Below are positions 33,603 through 33,842 of a stretch of 33,842 nt of DNA, piece by piece. This DNA is from Chitinophagaceae bacterium (GTDB taxonomy: Bacteria; Bacteroidota; Bacteroidia; Chitinophagales; Chitinophagaceae): positions 1 to 33,842 of the forward strand of contig JAIXWH010000124.1 of assembly GCA_027484165.1 (NCBI GenBank), read 5' to 3'. The position numbers and the translations under genes are program-made. Within the stretch, counting starts at the first letter, position 1. Every line of letters begins with the position of its first letter. The notes below the pieces were generated by a model, which was given only the letters and a program-made list of their open reading frames with translations, was not told the DNA's origin and searched no databases.

Positions 33603-33623
33603 TTACTTTCCGATACAAAACTT
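33603..33623. repeat. Right attachment site core inside the mnmE 3' end
   Basis: A 21-bp copy identical to 5190-5210. It consists of the TAA stop of mnmE plus the codons for its last six residues (KFCIGK), so recombination in the repeat never changes the protein. Confidence 0.9.
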
Positions 33624-33842
33624 ACTAAAAATATAATCTAACTTATCCTCACTCGTCACCTCTCCTGTTATATCTCCCAAATGAAACAGACAAGTTCTAA
33701 TCTCTATAGATAACAAATCGCCGGGAATATTTTGATCTAATCCATTTATAATAGCAGTCAATGACTCTTTCATTTTCAACAAGGCCTGTAAATGCCTTGC
33801 ATTGGTAACTACTGTATTATCTGTATTTACATCGTTGTTTAC
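33603..33842 (-). CDS. mnmE: tRNA modification GTPase MnmE (TrmE/ThdF), C-terminal 79 residues
   Basis: Only the 3' end is in the window. It reads TNARHLQALLKM, GDLLSIEIRTCLFHLGDITGEV and ends in IFSKFCIGK, the hallmark C-terminus of MnmE with its invariant C-x-G-K. MnmE is a potassium-stimulated GTPase that works with MnmG to modify uridine 34 at the wobble position of certain tRNAs, using folate and FAD. The C-terminal Cys belongs to the helical domain. The gene is complete at its 3' end despite the island insertion at its stop codon. Confidence 0.96.
   Translation of the reverse strand, partial: VNNDVNTDNTVVTNARHLQALLKMKESLTAIINGLDQNIPGDLLSIEIRTCLFHLGDITGEVTSEDKLDYIFSKFCIGK

Larger units (their letters stand above)
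5190..33623. mobile_element. Integrated genomic island inserted at the 3' end of mnmE
   Basis: Perfect 21-bp direct repeats lie at 5190-5210 and 33603-33623. The right copy is exactly the mnmE stop codon plus the last 18 sense bases, so integration reconstitutes the gene. A tyrosine recombinase and an HTH/zinc-finger gene sit next to the right repeat. Matching accessory motifs, GGTACAAAT(G/A)AGGTACA and AAAACCCTTAC, occur just inside both ends. All convincing island genes are on the minus strand. I find no relaxase, coupling protein, type IV secretion gene or phage structural gene, so it is best called a non-conjugative integrative island. Repeat-to-repeat length is 28,413 bp. The 3' end of this gene (thdF/trmE) is also the known target of Salmonella genomic island 1, an unrelated element. 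Confidence 0.9.

Noticed and set aside
5190-33623. A prophage or integrative conjugative element
   Set aside because: No capsid, portal, terminase, tail, relaxase, TraG or Tra/Mob genes can be seen; only a recombinase and small DNA-binding proteins support mobility.
33603-33842. tRNA gene as the integration target, the most common case
   Set aside because: No cloverleaf is present; the sequence translates into the C-terminus of MnmE ending in FCIGK followed by a stop within the repeat.

Overview
The window comes from a Bacteroidota chromosome. It is AT-rich, its genes lack Shine-Dalgarno leaders, and promoter-like sites fit the TAnnTTTG box of that phylum. It carries a subtilase with tandem Ig/PKD-like modules of the type-IX-secreted kind, an outer-membrane beta-barrel receptor with a carboxypeptidase-regulatory-like N-terminus, and integrase genes of the Bacteroidetes type. 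I cannot name the genus.

Layout. Positions 1-5190 are ordinary chromosome: the 5' part of a secreted S8 protease on the minus strand and a divergent TonB-dependent/outer-membrane beta-barrel protein on the plus strand. Positions 5190-33623 are an integrated genomic island of about 28.4 kb, bounded by perfect 21-bp direct repeats. The right copy is the 3' end of mnmE (last six sense codons plus stop), so MnmE is left intact. Nearly all island genes read on the minus strand, away from the integrase end.

Island, in transcription order: a zinc-finger/HTH protein and a tyrosine recombinase (33344-31798); an unknown gene overlapping the integrase; a small three-gene operon (excisionase-like HTH, zinc-finger-like protein, one-span membrane peptide; 30670-29705); then a tightly packed operon from 29535 to 8670. 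That operon encodes an XRE regulator, an SNF2-type helicase (DrmD-like), a topoisomerase-type zinc-finger protein, a 1631-aa adenine DNA methyltransferase (DrmMI/PglX-like), an AlkB-type dioxygenase, a fusion of a SAM-methyltransferase-like domain to a complete Hsp70 ATPase, a small UvrD-like SF1 helicase, an unknown coiled-coil protein, a 1998-aa DEAD/DUF1998 helicase with a possible C-terminal nuclease-like domain, and an 82-aa basic membrane peptide. Beyond it lie accessory genes: a TPR/zinc-motif protein, a possible single-domain sliding-clamp-like protein, a decayed TPR gene, a 75-aa Cys-motif protein and a protein of about fourteen 25-aa Trp-rich repeats.

Interpretation. The 29535-8670 operon looks like an anti-phage defence system that mixes parts of class 1 DISARM (SNF2 helicase plus adenine methylase) and Druantia-like systems (giant DUF1998 helicase), with a methyltransferase-Hsp70 fusion and an AlkB repair enzyme that I do not associate with either. 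The XRE regulator probably autoregulates the operon through a TTGAC-N6-GTCAA operator overlapping the promoter. No relaxase or conjugation genes are present, so the island appears to move by site-specific recombination and to need outside help for transfer.
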